DNA of 48,967 bases from XYD2-FULL-39-9 sp964561035 (lineage in GTDB: Bacteria > Patescibacteriota > Patescibacteriia > Magasanikbacterales > GWA2-37-8), in NCBI GenBank assembly GCA_964561035.1, contig CAZLNR010000005.1, positions 1 to 48,967 of the forward strand, given 5' to 3'. This document shows, piece after piece, positions 30,960 to 39,806 of the stretch. Numbering within the stretch: position 1 is the first letter of the stretch; every line of letters begins with the position of its first letter. Position numbers and translations under genes: made by a program. The notes beneath the pieces were generated by a model. The model was not told where the DNA came from. It made no database searches and was given only the letters and a program-made list of their open reading frames with translations.

Positions 30960-32345
30960 ATGTCCCAGGTTCTTTATAAACGATTGGTAATTTTTGCAGC
31001 TTCTTTTTGCGCTTTCTTTCTGTACGCGTTTCCTACACACGCTGCGGTAAACGCACCTATCGCGCCAACCTCTACCAGTAATGTTAGCTATAACTCTATT
31101 CAGTATAACTGGACATGGGGCGGGGGAACTGAAACTCGTTTTATTGCTGAAATATCCACCAGTGGTGTTTCATATACTGTTGTTTCATCTTCTATTGCTA
31201 CTAGTACCACCAATTACACCTTTACCGGTTTAAACGTAAATACACAGTATTGGTTTAGAGTAGCTTCTGCCACATCATCTTCTCCAACTTCCACGTATGT
31301 TACTTCAAGCCCGGTGTATACTTTAGCCGATATTACAACACCTTCTGTCGGTACTTCAACGACATCTACTGTTGCGTTAAATATTACCAGTGTTTTAAAC
31401 CCAACATCAACTCGGTATGCGCTGGGCATTTGGCAAAATAGCAGCGGTTTTTCTTTCTTGGGTTATCTGGATCAAAATGGGTCGGTAACCAGCACTGCTG
31501 TTTATCAAACAACTTCAACCTGGGGTGCAAATTTTTTGGCGAGAGGTTTATCTCCAAATGTTCAGTATGCTTTTACAGGGCATGCAATAAATGGTGATGG
31601 TACCAGCTCTTCGTATGATACAAGCCTTGCAGTGCGTATATATACACTTGCCAAACAGGTTGATGCGCCAACAATAGGCACGCCAACTGTTTCTACGATT
31701 CCTATTACGATAAATACCAGTGGCAATTCCGCGTCAACTACATATGCTATTCAATTATTTGCAAATAATTATGGCGATAGTTTTTTGGACGCAACAGGTG
31801 CGGTGGTTGGTTCTCCAGTATTTCAAACTAATGCGGCTTGGGGGTCAAGTTTTTCCGCAACGGGTTTAACAGAAAATTACGGATATCAATTTGCCGTGAT
31901 AGCGCGAAATGGCGATAGTATAAATGCCGCAACTTCTTCGCTGAGTGCGTTAGTTTATACCGCCTCAAATGCAGTGTCATCCGGAGGAATTGCGATTCCT
32001 GTTAATTCCGCTTCTCAGGGCGGTGTACCATTTAATCCTTCGCCTGTCGTATCACCGGCGCCAATTGCAGTACCTCCAGTATCAGGAATACCGGTTTCTT
32101 CTGGATCGGGTTCTGGTTCTCGTGTTGTGTTTACAAAAACTTTAACATTAGGATCAACTGGCGCACAGGTTGTGGCATTGCAGCAAAAATTGCGAGAGTT
32201 AGGCTTGTTCACTTTCCCGTCTAATACAGGTTATTTTGGATCTATTACTAAAAAGGCCGTCGTCGTCTTGCAAAAACAACATAATCTGAAGCCGTATCCA
32301 GGCATAGTTGGCCCTCTTACTCGCGCATTATTAAATAGTTTATAA
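30960..32345 (+). CDS. Secreted protein with fibronectin III-like repeats and C-terminal peptidoglycan-binding domain
   Basis: This 461-aa exported protein has a signal peptide (about 1-29, ending FPTHAA). Three Fn3-like beta-sandwich repeats follow, each opening with a proline segment (APIAPTSTS..., TTPSVGTSTTS..., DAPTIGTPTVS...) and ending near YTL or YTA. Repeats two and three share a longer internal block with TTS.WGANFLARGL / NAAWGSSFSATGL. A proline, glycine and serine linker (about 330-375) leads to a peptidoglycan-binding type 1 domain (LTLGSTGAQVVALQQKLRELGLF, FGSITKKAVVVLQKQ, GPLTRALL). It is very rich in Ser and Thr. The most likely role is a cell-wall-attached surface or adhesion protein. 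The ATG at 30960 follows an extended -10 promoter, and a strong terminator follows the gene. Confidence 0.88.
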   Translation: MSQVLYKRLVIFAASFCAFFLYAFPTHAAVNAPIAPTSTSNVSYNSIQYNWTWGGGTETRFIAEISTSGVSYTVVSSSIATSTTNYTFTGLNVNTQYWFRVASATSSSPTSTYVTSSPVYTLADITTPSVGTSTTSTVALNITSVLNPTSTRYALGIWQNSSGFSFLGYLDQNGSVTSTAVYQTTSTWGANFLARGLSPNVQYAFTGHAINGDGTSSSYDTSLAVRIYTLAKQVDAPTIGTPTVSTIPITINTSGNSASTTYAIQLFANNYGDSFLDATGAVVGSPVFQTNAAWGSSFSATGLTENYGYQFAVIARNGDSINAATSSLSALVYTASNAVSSGGIAIPVNSASQGGVPFNPSPVVSPAPIAVPPVSGIPVSSGSGSGSRVVFTKTLTLGSTGAQVVALQQKLRELGLFTFPSNTGYFGSITKKAVVVLQKQHNLKPYPGIVGPLTRALLNSL

Positions 32346-32361
32346 AGCTATCCATCGCAAG

Positions 32362-32387
32362 AAAAACCCTCCCATAGGAGGGTTTTT
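32362..32387 (+). terminator. Terminator of the surface protein gene
   Basis: AAAAACCCTCC (32362-32372) and GGAGGGTTTTT (32377-32387) form a perfect 11-bp stem with a 4-nt CATA loop and a T tail. Confidence 0.95.
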
Positions 32388-32405
32388 GAATTATGCAAAG
32401 TAGGG

Positions 32406-32411
32406 TATAAT
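32406..32411 (+). promoter_or_regulatory. -10 box of the ftsI-murF-mutM operon
   Basis: TATAAT at 32406-32411 lies 31 nt before the ftsI ATG and right after a strong terminator. The -35 is weak (TTGAAT at 32386-32391, 14-nt spacer). Confidence 0.6.
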
Positions 32412-32441
32412 ATACCCGATATATAAACTAGCCTATTTTAA

Positions 32442-34178
32442 ATGCGACCAAAACAGTTAAATTCAGAAAACTCCTTACGATCAATTTCTATAATTGTTCT
32501 TGTTGGTGCATGCATTATCATTGTACGGTTGTTTATGTTACAAGTAATGGGCCATCAATATTATCTTGCCTTGGCTGCCAGCAGTCATGAAATCTACGAG
32601 CAACTGTATCCGCATCGCGGCAGTATTTTTTTACAAGACACGCGTATGCCGGATAAAGAATATCCCGTTTCTGTTAACCGGCAGTATTATTCTGTATATG
32701 CAGTACCACAAGATATTTCATCAGATCAAGTAGTTTCCACGACTGATTTTTTGATAAAAACACTACAGCTTCCAGAAGAAGATCGAGAAAAATTGATAAT
32801 CAAACTTTCTAAAAAAAATGATCCATACGAGCCGGTTGCCAAAAAAATACCCGAACAAATAAAAGATAGTATAATGGCGGCGCATCTTTCCGGTATCAAT
32901 ACTACGGGTGAAGAATTTCGATATTATCCCGAAGGTAATGTGGCAGCTAACATACTTGGTTTTACCGCTCAAAATGACAAAGGCGAGCTGTCGGGTCGTT
33001 ATGGGGTTGAAGGTTTTTGGGACGAGATGCTAGCGGGAAAGAGCGGGTTTTTAGCAGGTGAAAAGGGTGCGTTTGGGAGTATGATCGCCGTGGCAAATCG
33101 TACTTTAAAAAAAGCAGAAGATGGGGCGGATTTGTTATTAACAATAGATAGAAATGTAGAATACAAGTCATGTGAGCGGCTGCGCCAAGGATTAAAAGAG
33201 TATGAAGCAAAAAGTGCGTCGCTTATTTTGATGAACCCGAAAACAGGGGCTATCATCGCCATGTGCAGTATGCCTGATTTTGATCCGAACAATTATTCAA
33301 AGGTTGACGATGTAAGCGTATATAATAATACAGCAGTTTTTACACCGTATGAGCCGGGTTCGGTGTTTAAGCCAATTATTATGTCGGTGGCACTTGATCT
33401 TGGTTTAGTTAATCCATTTACTACATATGTTGATACAGGTGAAAGAGAAATAAATGGATTTAAGATTCGCAACGCACTTGATAAAAAATACGGCATAGCA
33501 ACAATGACTAATGTCTTGGAAAATTCTATCAATACTGGTATGATTTGGGTGGCAGAAAAAATAGGTAAAACCCGGTTTAAAGAATATGTGGAACGATTTG
33601 GTTTCGGTAAAAAAACAGGAATTGGTTTAAATACAGAGGCGGCTGGAGATATTTCACCATTAAGCAAGCCGGCTGATATTTATACGGCCGTGGGTTCTTT
33701 TGGGCAAGGTATTACGGCTACGCCTTTACAGGTAGCTGCAGCGTATGCAGCTTTGGCAAATGGTGGACGTATGCCAAAGCCATATATTGTGGAAGAAGTT
33801 CGCTATAGTAATGGTAAGACCGAAAAAACCGAACCAGAAACCGAATCTGTTATATCCGCCAATGCCAGCAAGCTCGTTACGGGAATGCTTATTTCGGTAG
33901 TTGAAAAAACCTATCATAAAGTTGCGGGTATGAAAAATTATTATGTTGCTGCTAAAACTGGAACAGCTCAAATTGCCAGCAAGGCAGGCGGATATGATGA
34001 AAATAAGACGAATCACACCTTTGTTGGGTATTTTCCTGCCACCGATCCGAGATTTGTGTTGCTAGTAAAATTTGAAGAGCCAAAACAAAATTGGGCCGAG
34101 TCTACTGCCGCCCCAGTATTTCATGATGTGGCCAAGTTTGTTCTTGACTATTATGCGGTACCGGGAGATAAAAAATAA
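32442..34178 (+). CDS. ftsI: Class B penicillin-binding protein (FtsI/PBP2-like transpeptidase)
   Basis: This transpeptidase cross-links peptidoglycan at the septum or side wall. The 578-aa protein has one N-terminal membrane anchor (about 13-35) and a pedestal/dimerisation domain with RGSIF and GRYGVEGFWDEMLAGKSG. The transpeptidase domain has EPGSVFKP (S307 nucleophile, K310), SIN (362-364) and KTGTAQ (505-507). The FGKKTGIGL and GSFGQGITATPLQ segments favour the FtsI/Spo-type class over elongasome PBP2. The gene starts the operon with murF (23 nt) and mutM. Symbol by family; division versus elongation role is inferred. Confidence 0.9.
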   Translation: MRPKQLNSENSLRSISIIVLVGACIIIVRLFMLQVMGHQYYLALAASSHEIYEQLYPHRGSIFLQDTRMPDKEYPVSVNRQYYSVYAVPQDISSDQVVSTTDFLIKTLQLPEEDREKLIIKLSKKNDPYEPVAKKIPEQIKDSIMAAHLSGINTTGEEFRYYPEGNVAANILGFTAQNDKGELSGRYGVEGFWDEMLAGKSGFLAGEKGAFGSMIAVANRTLKKAEDGADLLLTIDRNVEYKSCERLRQGLKEYEAKSASLILMNPKTGAIIAMCSMPDFDPNNYSKVDDVSVYNNTAVFTPYEPGSVFKPIIMSVALDLGLVNPFTTYVDTGEREINGFKIRNALDKKYGIATMTNVLENSINTGMIWVAEKIGKTRFKEYVERFGFGKKTGIGLNTEAAGDISPLSKPADIYTAVGSFGQGITATPLQVAAAYAALANGGRMPKPYIVEEVRYSNGKTEKTEPETESVISANASKLVTGMLISVVEKTYHKVAGMKNYYVAAKTGTAQIASKAGGYDENKTNHTFVGYFPATDPRFVLLVKFEEPKQNWAESTAAPVFHDVAKFVLDYYAVPGDKK

Positions 34179-34201
34179 AATGATTTTTTACTTTATTTAT
34201 T

Positions 34202-35491
34202 ATGTTTAAACCGTTGTTAGAATCTTTGTTAAGTAATCTTTCCAAGCAAATTATTAAAAAATACAAACCGGATATTATTGGCATTACTGGATCTGTTGGC
34301 AAAAGCTCTAGCAAAGAGGCGATTGCCAAGGTGCTTCAAGCAAAATTCTCGGTGCGGTATACAGCAAAAAATTATAATAATGAAATCGGTTTGCCGCTGA
34401 CTGTAATTGGCGTATCGAATCCGCCTGGGGGGTCTATTTTTGGCTGGCTTTCTGTTTTGTATAAGGCAAAAAAGTTGCTATTAGTTCGCGATGTACAGTT
34501 TCCAGAAATTTTAGTATTGGAAATGGGTGCGGATAAACCCGGTGACATAGAGTATTTAACCGATATTGCGCCGTGTAAAGTTGGCGTCTTAACTTTTATT
34601 TCTCACGCCCACACTGAATTTTTTAAAACAATTAAAAAGATTGCTCAAGAAAAAAGAGTTATCATTTCTCATTTGCGCCAGGACGGGTTTGCAGTTCTGA
34701 ATTTTGATAACGAAGTAGTTATGCAAAATATTGGCGCTACCAAGGCGGAAATTATTACATACGGTTTTAAGGACGGAGCTGATTTGCGCGCTACTGATGT
34801 GAATATTGTTATTGATGAGCGTACGCATTGGCCGATAGGTTTGAATTTTAAAGTCTTGTATAAAGGAAGTATTGTGCCTGTATTTTTACCAAAAGTTGTT
34901 TCTCGATCAGCTGTCTCGGCTGCGCTGTCAGGTTTAGCGGTGGGAACTATTTTTGGCGTTAATTTGGTAGAAGGTGCGCAGGCGCTTGCATCACTTGAAG
35001 GCTTGCCAGGGCGTATGAAATTAATAGAAGGTATAAAAGATACGCTTATTATTGATGATACCTATAATGCCAGCCCAGAAGCGGCTCGGTCTGCCCTTGA
35101 TGCGCTTTCGCGTGTTGAGGTTCGGGTTGGCGCTCGGAGATATGCGGCGCTTGGAGATATGCTTGAATTGGGTCCGGAAACTGAAAACGCTCATCGTGAG
35201 CTGGGTTTTCGGGTGGCAGAGCTAGGGATTGATTTTTTGATTACTGTAGGAGAAGCCGCCAAACATATTGCACAAGCAGCCAAGGAGGCGGGAATGGATG
35301 AAAATAAAGTAGTTTCGTTTGCTGCTAGCAGTGAGGCGGGTAGGTTTTTGCAGGAAAAAATTGCATCCGGTGATGTTGTGTTGGTAAAAGGTTCGCAAGG
35401 CATTCGTATGGAAAAAATGGTAAAAGAAATTATGAATGAGCCGTTGCGTGCTTCACAGTTATTGTGTCGCCAAGGAAAAGAATGGGCGTAG
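34202..35491 (+). CDS. murF: UDP-N-acetylmuramoyl-tripeptide--D-Ala-D-Ala ligase (MurF-like)
   Basis: MurF adds the D-Ala-D-Ala dipeptide to the UDP-MurNAc-tripeptide precursor in the cytoplasm. The 429-aa protein has the Mur ligase P-loop as GSVGKSSSKE (family usually GTNGKT or GSNGKT, about 31-40). It also has the substrate loop NYNNEIGLPLTVIG, the magnesium-site ILVLEMGADKPGDI, the family histidine in ISHAHTEFF and the C-terminal motif DDTYNASPEAARSALDAL. The N-terminal UDP-binding domain of a full MurF is largely missing: the P-loop starts near residue 30, so substrate recognition may differ. This resembles the short MurF/CapB-like ligases. It lies after ftsI and 10 nt before mutM. Confidence 0.85.
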   Translation: MFKPLLESLLSNLSKQIIKKYKPDIIGITGSVGKSSSKEAIAKVLQAKFSVRYTAKNYNNEIGLPLTVIGVSNPPGGSIFGWLSVLYKAKKLLLVRDVQFPEILVLEMGADKPGDIEYLTDIAPCKVGVLTFISHAHTEFFKTIKKIAQEKRVIISHLRQDGFAVLNFDNEVVMQNIGATKAEIITYGFKDGADLRATDVNIVIDERTHWPIGLNFKVLYKGSIVPVFLPKVVSRSAVSAALSGLAVGTIFGVNLVEGAQALASLEGLPGRMKLIEGIKDTLIIDDTYNASPEAARSALDALSRVEVRVGARRYAALGDMLELGPETENAHRELGFRVAELGIDFLITVGEAAKHIAQAAKEAGMDENKVVSFAASSEAGRFLQEKIASGDVVLVKGSQGIRMEKMVKEIMNEPLRASQLLCRQGKEWA

Positions 35492-35501
35492 GTAGAGATG
35501 T

Positions 35502-36374
35502 ATGCCAGAGCTTCCTGAGGTTGAAACAATTAGACGCGACCTTTTGCCTGCTCTTAGGAATAAGAAGGTTGTTTCGGTCGATGTATTTCATGCCGCTCCG
35601 ATTAAAGATGGAGAAAAAAAGTTTAAGGCAGCGCTGCATAATAAAATAATCAAAAATATTGAACGAGTCGGCAAGCTGTTAATGTTTGAGTTATCAGACG
35701 GTAATTTTTTGTTAATTCATTTAAAAATGACGGGACAGCTTATTTATAAAAAACATAAACAAATTTTGGCCGGAGGGCATAGCTTTTCAACATTTGACGC
35801 AGGAAAATTGCCGGATAAGTATACGTGGGTGCGGTTTGGTTTACAAGATGGTGCGGCAGTATATTTTAATGATATGCGCAAATTTGGTTATCTTAAAATT
35901 GCCACTCCGGAGCAAAAAGCAAAAATTGTATCAGCCTACGGCATTGAACCTTTGACGCCCCAGTTTACTTTTGAACGCTTTAATGATTTGCTGGAAAAAA
36001 GAAACGCACCCATAAAATCAGTGCTGCTTAACCAGGCGCTGATTGCCGGAATTGGCAATATATATGCTGATGAATCTTGTTTTGCGGCTGGTATTTTTCC
36101 AGGTCTTAAAGCTTGCAAGATGAGTTTGTTTGAAAAAAAGCGGCTGTTTGCTGCTATTAAAACAATTTTAAAAAAAGCTATTAAGTATAAAGGCACAACT
36201 TTTAAAAATTATCTGGGCGCTCATGGACGAAAGGGGAACTTCTCTGATTTTTTGCGAGTATATCAAAAAGACGGTACAATCTGTGTTCGATGCCGCCAGG
36301 GAGAAATCCAGAGTATTAAAATAGCTGGTCGAAGTTCCCGATATTGTCCGGTCTGTCAAAAAATGTTACACTAA
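35502..36374 (+). CDS. mutM: Formamidopyrimidine-DNA glycosylase
   Basis: It excises oxidised purines such as 8-oxoguanine and cleaves the strand by beta/delta elimination. The 290-aa protein begins MPELPEVETIRRDL, so the catalytic proline and glutamate are in place. HLKMTGQL contains the conserved lysine. The helix-two-turn-helix core reads NQALIAGIGNIYADE, and the C-terminal zinc finger has paired CVRC and CPVC. A segment around 85-105 (KHKQILAGGHSFSTFDAGKLPDK) is longer than usual. It is the third gene of the ftsI-murF operon. Confidence 0.96.
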   Translation: MPELPEVETIRRDLLPALRNKKVVSVDVFHAAPIKDGEKKFKAALHNKIIKNIERVGKLLMFELSDGNFLLIHLKMTGQLIYKKHKQILAGGHSFSTFDAGKLPDKYTWVRFGLQDGAAVYFNDMRKFGYLKIATPEQKAKIVSAYGIEPLTPQFTFERFNDLLEKRNAPIKSVLLNQALIAGIGNIYADESCFAAGIFPGLKACKMSLFEKKRLFAAIKTILKKAIKYKGTTFKNYLGAHGRKGNFSDFLRVYQKDGTICVRCRQGEIQSIKIAGRSSRYCPVCQKMLH

Positions 36375-36401
36375 ATTCGTTATTAACCTGAATAATTGTA
36401 T

Positions 36402-36989
36402 ATGGCTATACCATTTGAATTGCCAAAACTGGATTATGCATATGACGCGTTAGAACCTTATATTGACGCGAAAACCATGGAGTTTCATCATCGCAAACAT
36501 CATGCGGCGTATCTGGAAAAATTCAATGCGTTTTTAGAAAAAAATCCACAGTTAAAATTTGACGCGGCGGAGGAATTGTTGATGCAGCTTAATACTGTTT
36601 CGGTTAGTGAAGATGATAAAAAGATATTGCGAAACCATGGCGGCGGATATGTGAACCATTCATTTTTTTGGAAATTAATGGGGCCTGAAAAAGAAATTGA
36701 TGAAGCATTAGCTGCTGATGTTACAGCGCAGTTTGGCTCGGTAGCAGATTTTAAAACGATCTTTGGCCAGGCGGCGCTTAGTCAGTTTGGTAGCGGATGG
36801 GCATGGCTGGTGCGAGATGAAAATAAAAAATTACAGGTATATGCATTGCCAAATCAGGATTCTCCGCTTAGTCTGGGCCATATACCAATTTTAGGCCTTG
36901 ATGTGTGGGAGCATGCCTATTATTTAAAATATCAAAATCGACGAGCTGAATATATTGAAAATTGGTGGAATGTTGTTAAAATTATCTAA
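36402..36989 (+). CDS. sodA: Superoxide dismutase, Fe/Mn family (Mn-type signatures)
   Basis: It dismutates superoxide to hydrogen peroxide and oxygen. The 195-aa protein has the four metal ligands at the same numbers as the E. coli Mn enzyme for the last two: H29 (MEFHHRKHH), H86 (YVNHSFFW), D167 and H171 (LGLDVWEHAYY). NQDSPL (151-156) carries the glutamine typical of Mn-type enzymes, and GSGWAWL is standard. The start at 36402 gives MAIPFELPKL; an upstream TTG at 36396 is not needed. Cambialistic metal use cannot be excluded. It indicates that the organism meets oxygen. Followed 15 nt later by an Hsp20 gene. Confidence 0.95.
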   Translation: MAIPFELPKLDYAYDALEPYIDAKTMEFHHRKHHAAYLEKFNAFLEKNPQLKFDAAEELLMQLNTVSVSEDDKKILRNHGGGYVNHSFFWKLMGPEKEIDEALAADVTAQFGSVADFKTIFGQAALSQFGSGWAWLVRDENKKLQVYALPNQDSPLSLGHIPILGLDVWEHAYYLKYQNRRAEYIENWWNVVKII

Positions 36990-37004
36990 TATAATTGTTA
37001 TTGC

Positions 37005-37433
37005 ATGTTAGAGGATCAACCAGACAACATACGCTTTTCTATAGGGGCGGCCCAGGGCGACGCGGGTGATTTTTCTTTTTTACAAGATGATCAGTTGCAT
37101 ACTGCGGAAGGGCAGTTAGCAGTGGATGTAATGCAGACCGAAGAAAATTTGGTAGTGGTGGCCGCAATGGCCGGTACCGCGCCCGAACATATTCAACTGC
37201 ATCTGCATAATGATTTGCTTACTATTAGAGGACAGCGATCATCCCCAATTAAAAGTAGCGGACAATATTTTTATCAAGAGTGTTATTGGGGCAAATTTTC
37301 ACGCAGTATTATTCTGCCGGCCGAAGTAAGAGCTGAGCTTGCTCAAGCAACATATGCTCACGGAGTATTAACAGTTATATTGCCAAAATCAAAAAATCAA
37401 AATGCTATTCCTATCATGGTAATTGAAGAATAA
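37005..37433 (+). CDS. Hsp20/alpha-crystallin small heat-shock protein
   Basis: This 142-aa ATP-independent holdase chaperone has a non-conserved N-terminus (1-35) and an alpha-crystallin domain (about 36-130). The domain includes LAVDVMQTEENLVVVAAMAG, the strand LTIRGQR, the SGQYFYQECYWGKFSRSIILP segment and the conserved AxxxxGVLTVILPK motif (ATYAHGVLTVILPK). A short tail containing an IPI motif (AIPIMV) fits the I-x-I/V oligomerisation signature. It is located between sod and the VanW gene, and the latter starts 1 nt after this stop. Confidence 0.92.
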   Translation: MLEDQPDNIRFSIGAAQGDAGDFSFLQDDQLHTAEGQLAVDVMQTEENLVVVAAMAGTAPEHIQLHLHNDLLTIRGQRSSPIKSSGQYFYQECYWGKFSRSIILPAEVRAELAQATYAHGVLTVILPKSKNQNAIPIMVIEE

Positions 37434-37434
37434 T

Positions 37435-39354
37435 ATGAGTGAAGATTTAAAAGAAATAATTCCTGCGTCATTAGGCCTGCATCCATGGCGCAAAAAAACA
37501 TTGATTGCTGTTGGTATTTTTCTAGCAGCCGCTATATTAGTTGTAGGCGGAAGCTGGGCGTACGGATTTGTATACAGGGATTCAATCTATCCAGGCGTGT
37601 ATCTTGGTAAGCATCATATGGGCGGGCTTACAAAAGCGCAGGCAGAGGAATTTATAGAAAATTTTAATAATCGCATTGCGAAAGAGGGGGTGGCAGTTCA
37701 GTTTGATGCGCGCGGTAAAGTTCAAAACTCTGTTTTGCCAGCTGTGTCAGCTGAAGATAGTTCGGTGGAGATGATTCATATAGATAGCGGATCTACCGTG
37801 AATATGCTGGTGCAAATTGGGCGTACTGGTAATATAGCGCGCCGGTTGTTTGCGCCAGTTTGGTTGCAGTTATTTGAAAATCATGATGCGCGGGCAGTCA
37901 CGATAGTGGAAGAGCGTTTTATTTCCAGTATGGAGAGCTATTTTTCTGCGTTTGCCGATCCGGCTCGCAACGCCAATATACTTGTTACCAGCATCAGTCC
38001 GCTGCAATCTGTTGTTGAGTCAGAGAAAACAGGAACTATTTTTGATTACAATGCCGCGCGGCAGACGCTGTCAGAACAGCTGGCGCAATTAGTGCTTCCT
38101 TCTGTGCAAATGGTTAAAAAAGATTTTACTCCAGATGTGTTTGCTGCGGATGTGCAACCGCTTTTTGTAAAGTTGCCTGAAATATTAAGCTATGGCGATT
38201 TGTCTCTTAATTATACCGATCCGCAAACCGGCAGGCACAAAGAATGGAAGATTGGGGCAGATATATATTCTCGCTGGCTGGAAATTCGCCGTGAACAGGG
38301 CGAGCTTATTTTTGCTCTTAAAAAAGAAGGGGTTCTCACATATCTGGAAACATTGCGTCCGTTTATCAATATGCCGGCCAAAGATGCAAAGTTTGTTATG
38401 GAGAATGATAGGGTAAAGGAATTTCAGGCAAACCAATCAGGGCTCATCTTAAATGAAGAAAAGACATATGCAGATTTGGATGTGGTATTTAAAGACCGAA
38501 ACTATCATCCAGCTGAACCGGTAAAAACAGTTACGGTTTCTGTGGATATTGTTGAGCCAAATGTTGCTATGTCTAATGTGAATAATTTAGGCATCATGGA
38601 AATTGTAGGCGTGGGGTATTCAACATTCAAAGACAGCCATACCAATCGCATTAAAAATATTGCCAATGCAGTTAAACGCTTAAACGGTATTTTAATTAAA
38701 CCGGACGAAGAATTTTCGGCAAATAAATATGCTGGGCCATATACGGCAGAAAACGGTTTCTTGCCAGAAATGGTTATTAAAGGAAATAGAATTATTCCAG
38801 AAATTGGTGGCGGCATGTGTCAGATTGGTACAACTTTATTTCGTGCAGCGATGAATTCCGGTATGCCGATTACTGAACGCCGCAACCATTCGTTGGTGGT
38901 TAGCTATTATGCCGATCCGGTCAATGGGAATCCGGGCACAGACGCGACGTTGTATGAACCAAATGTAGATTTTAAATTTAAAAATGATACGGGAGGCTAT
39001 CTGTTGCTGCAAACTTCTATAGACTATGTTAAGCAAGAGTTGGTGTTTACGTTCTGGGGGAAAAGTGATGGGCGTAAAGGATCATACACGCATCCGGTGG
39101 TAAACAAATGGATTCCGGCGGGCGAGCCGCAAGAAATCGTAGTTCCTGATTTAAAACCAGGAGAACGAAAATGTCAAAATGCATTTAGGGGAGCCATGAC
39201 ATCATTTACTTATACAATTATCAAACCAAGCGGCGAAAAAGTCGATCAAGTATTTGATAGTTACTATCGTCCGTTGTCTCAAATTTGCATGGTTGGAGCA
39301 GCTGTATCCACAAGTACAGTGGATGCAAATGTGCCAGTTGAAGTTGGTCAATAA
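37435..39354 (+). CDS. VanW family protein, membrane-anchored, with extracellular repeats
   Basis: This 639-aa protein has a cytoplasmic N-terminus, one membrane anchor (about 22-46, LIAVGIFLAAAILVVGGSWAYGF) and two long extracellular segments. These contain peptidoglycan-binding-4/YoaR-like pseudo-repeats (VYLGKHHMGGLTKAQAEEFI... and the SYGDLSLNY...IYSRWLEI part). The C-terminal VanW domain has IKPDEEFSANKYAGP, GGGMCQIGTTLFRAAMNSGMPITERRNHS and YYADPVNGNPGTDATLYEP. VanW domains occur in vancomycin-resistance operons and in many Gram-positive and CPR genomes; their exact biochemical role is not established. The ATG at 37435 overlaps the end of the hsp20 frame closely, suggesting coupling. 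Confidence 0.9.
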   Translation: MSEDLKEIIPASLGLHPWRKKTLIAVGIFLAAAILVVGGSWAYGFVYRDSIYPGVYLGKHHMGGLTKAQAEEFIENFNNRIAKEGVAVQFDARGKVQNSVLPAVSAEDSSVEMIHIDSGSTVNMLVQIGRTGNIARRLFAPVWLQLFENHDARAVTIVEERFISSMESYFSAFADPARNANILVTSISPLQSVVESEKTGTIFDYNAARQTLSEQLAQLVLPSVQMVKKDFTPDVFAADVQPLFVKLPEILSYGDLSLNYTDPQTGRHKEWKIGADIYSRWLEIRREQGELIFALKKEGVLTYLETLRPFINMPAKDAKFVMENDRVKEFQANQSGLILNEEKTYADLDVVFKDRNYHPAEPVKTVTVSVDIVEPNVAMSNVNNLGIMEIVGVGYSTFKDSHTNRIKNIANAVKRLNGILIKPDEEFSANKYAGPYTAENGFLPEMVIKGNRIIPEIGGGMCQIGTTLFRAAMNSGMPITERRNHSLVVSYYADPVNGNPGTDATLYEPNVDFKFKNDTGGYLLLQTSIDYVKQELVFTFWGKSDGRKGSYTHPVVNKWIPAGEPQEIVVPDLKPGERKCQNAFRGAMTSFTYTIIKPSGEKVDQVFDSYYRPLSQICMVGAAVSTSTVDANVPVEVGQ

Positions 39355-39376
39355 TAGTTTTTATTGTTAAACAAAA

Positions 39377-39407
39377 CACCCCTGTTCAATATATTTGAAC
39401 AGGGGTG
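39377..39407. terminator. Bidirectional terminator between vanW and the short minus-strand unit
   Basis: A perfect 13-bp stem runs from CACCCCTGTTCAA (39377-39389) to TTGAACAGGGGTG (39395-39407) with a 5-nt loop. The better T-rich tail is on the minus strand, so it likely ends the minus-strand unit promoted at 39686-39714. Confidence 0.85.
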
Positions 39408-39409
39408 GT

Positions 39410-39679
39410 TGATTTGTGTTGAGGGAAATGAATTCCCCCTTAAACCGCACCCAAGAAGATGTATTAAAGTAGAAAACGAGCCGAAGCCTGTTGGTCCCTC
39501 TAACACATCTCCATGCTTGTCGTGGATACGGGATGATACATGCTAGCGTTACGTTTTAGATCTCTATCATGCACTACCCATTTCCAGATGCGAATGTGTG
39601 TTCCGAAATTATTTTCTAACTTGATTGCCTCGTTTTTTCTATAGAAAAGTACTGTCAGGCAGTTATTCATTTTCGGTAA
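39410..39679 (-). ncRNA. Predicted short minus-strand transcript, possibly a structured RNA or a 56-aa gene
   Basis: This is the stretch between a near-consensus minus-strand promoter (39686-39714) and a minus-strand terminator (39377-39407), so a transcript of about 300 nt is expected. An ORF of 56 aa lies in it (39500-39670, starting MNNCLTVLFYRK) but has no Shine-Dalgarno and no family I recognise. Complementary segments such as GATGTGTTA with TAATACATC and GAGGGA with TCCCTC suggest RNA structure. Neither tmRNA nor RNase P features were found. Coding versus non-coding is undecided. Confidence 0.5.
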
Positions 39680-39685
39680 CTCTGG

Positions 39686-39714
39686 ATTGTACACTAAAAT
39701 AGGAATTTTGTCAA
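39686..39714 (-). promoter_or_regulatory. Promoter of the short minus-strand unit
   Basis: On the minus strand TTGACA (39709-39714) and TACAAT (39686-39691) are exactly 17 nt apart. Confidence 0.8.
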
Positions 39715-39758
39715 GTATGGGCAGGGGATAAGTCGGTTTATTTGGCTAATTATAGCAA

Positions 39759-39780
39759 AATAACCCGTTTTCGGGTTATT
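39759..39780 (-). terminator. Terminator of clpP
   Basis: AATAACCCG (39759-39767) and CGGGTTATT (39772-39780) form a 9-bp stem with a TTTT loop (minus-strand AAAA). T-rich sequence follows on the minus strand. It lies 26 nt after the clpP stop. Confidence 0.9.
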
Positions 39781-39806
39781 GCTTATCTGTAATAAATTGG
39801 CTAATA

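Noticed and set aside
39410..39679. tmRNA or RNase P RNA
   Set aside because: No tRNA-like acceptor ends, CCA or T-loop (tmRNA), and no recognisable conserved core of RNase P RNA.
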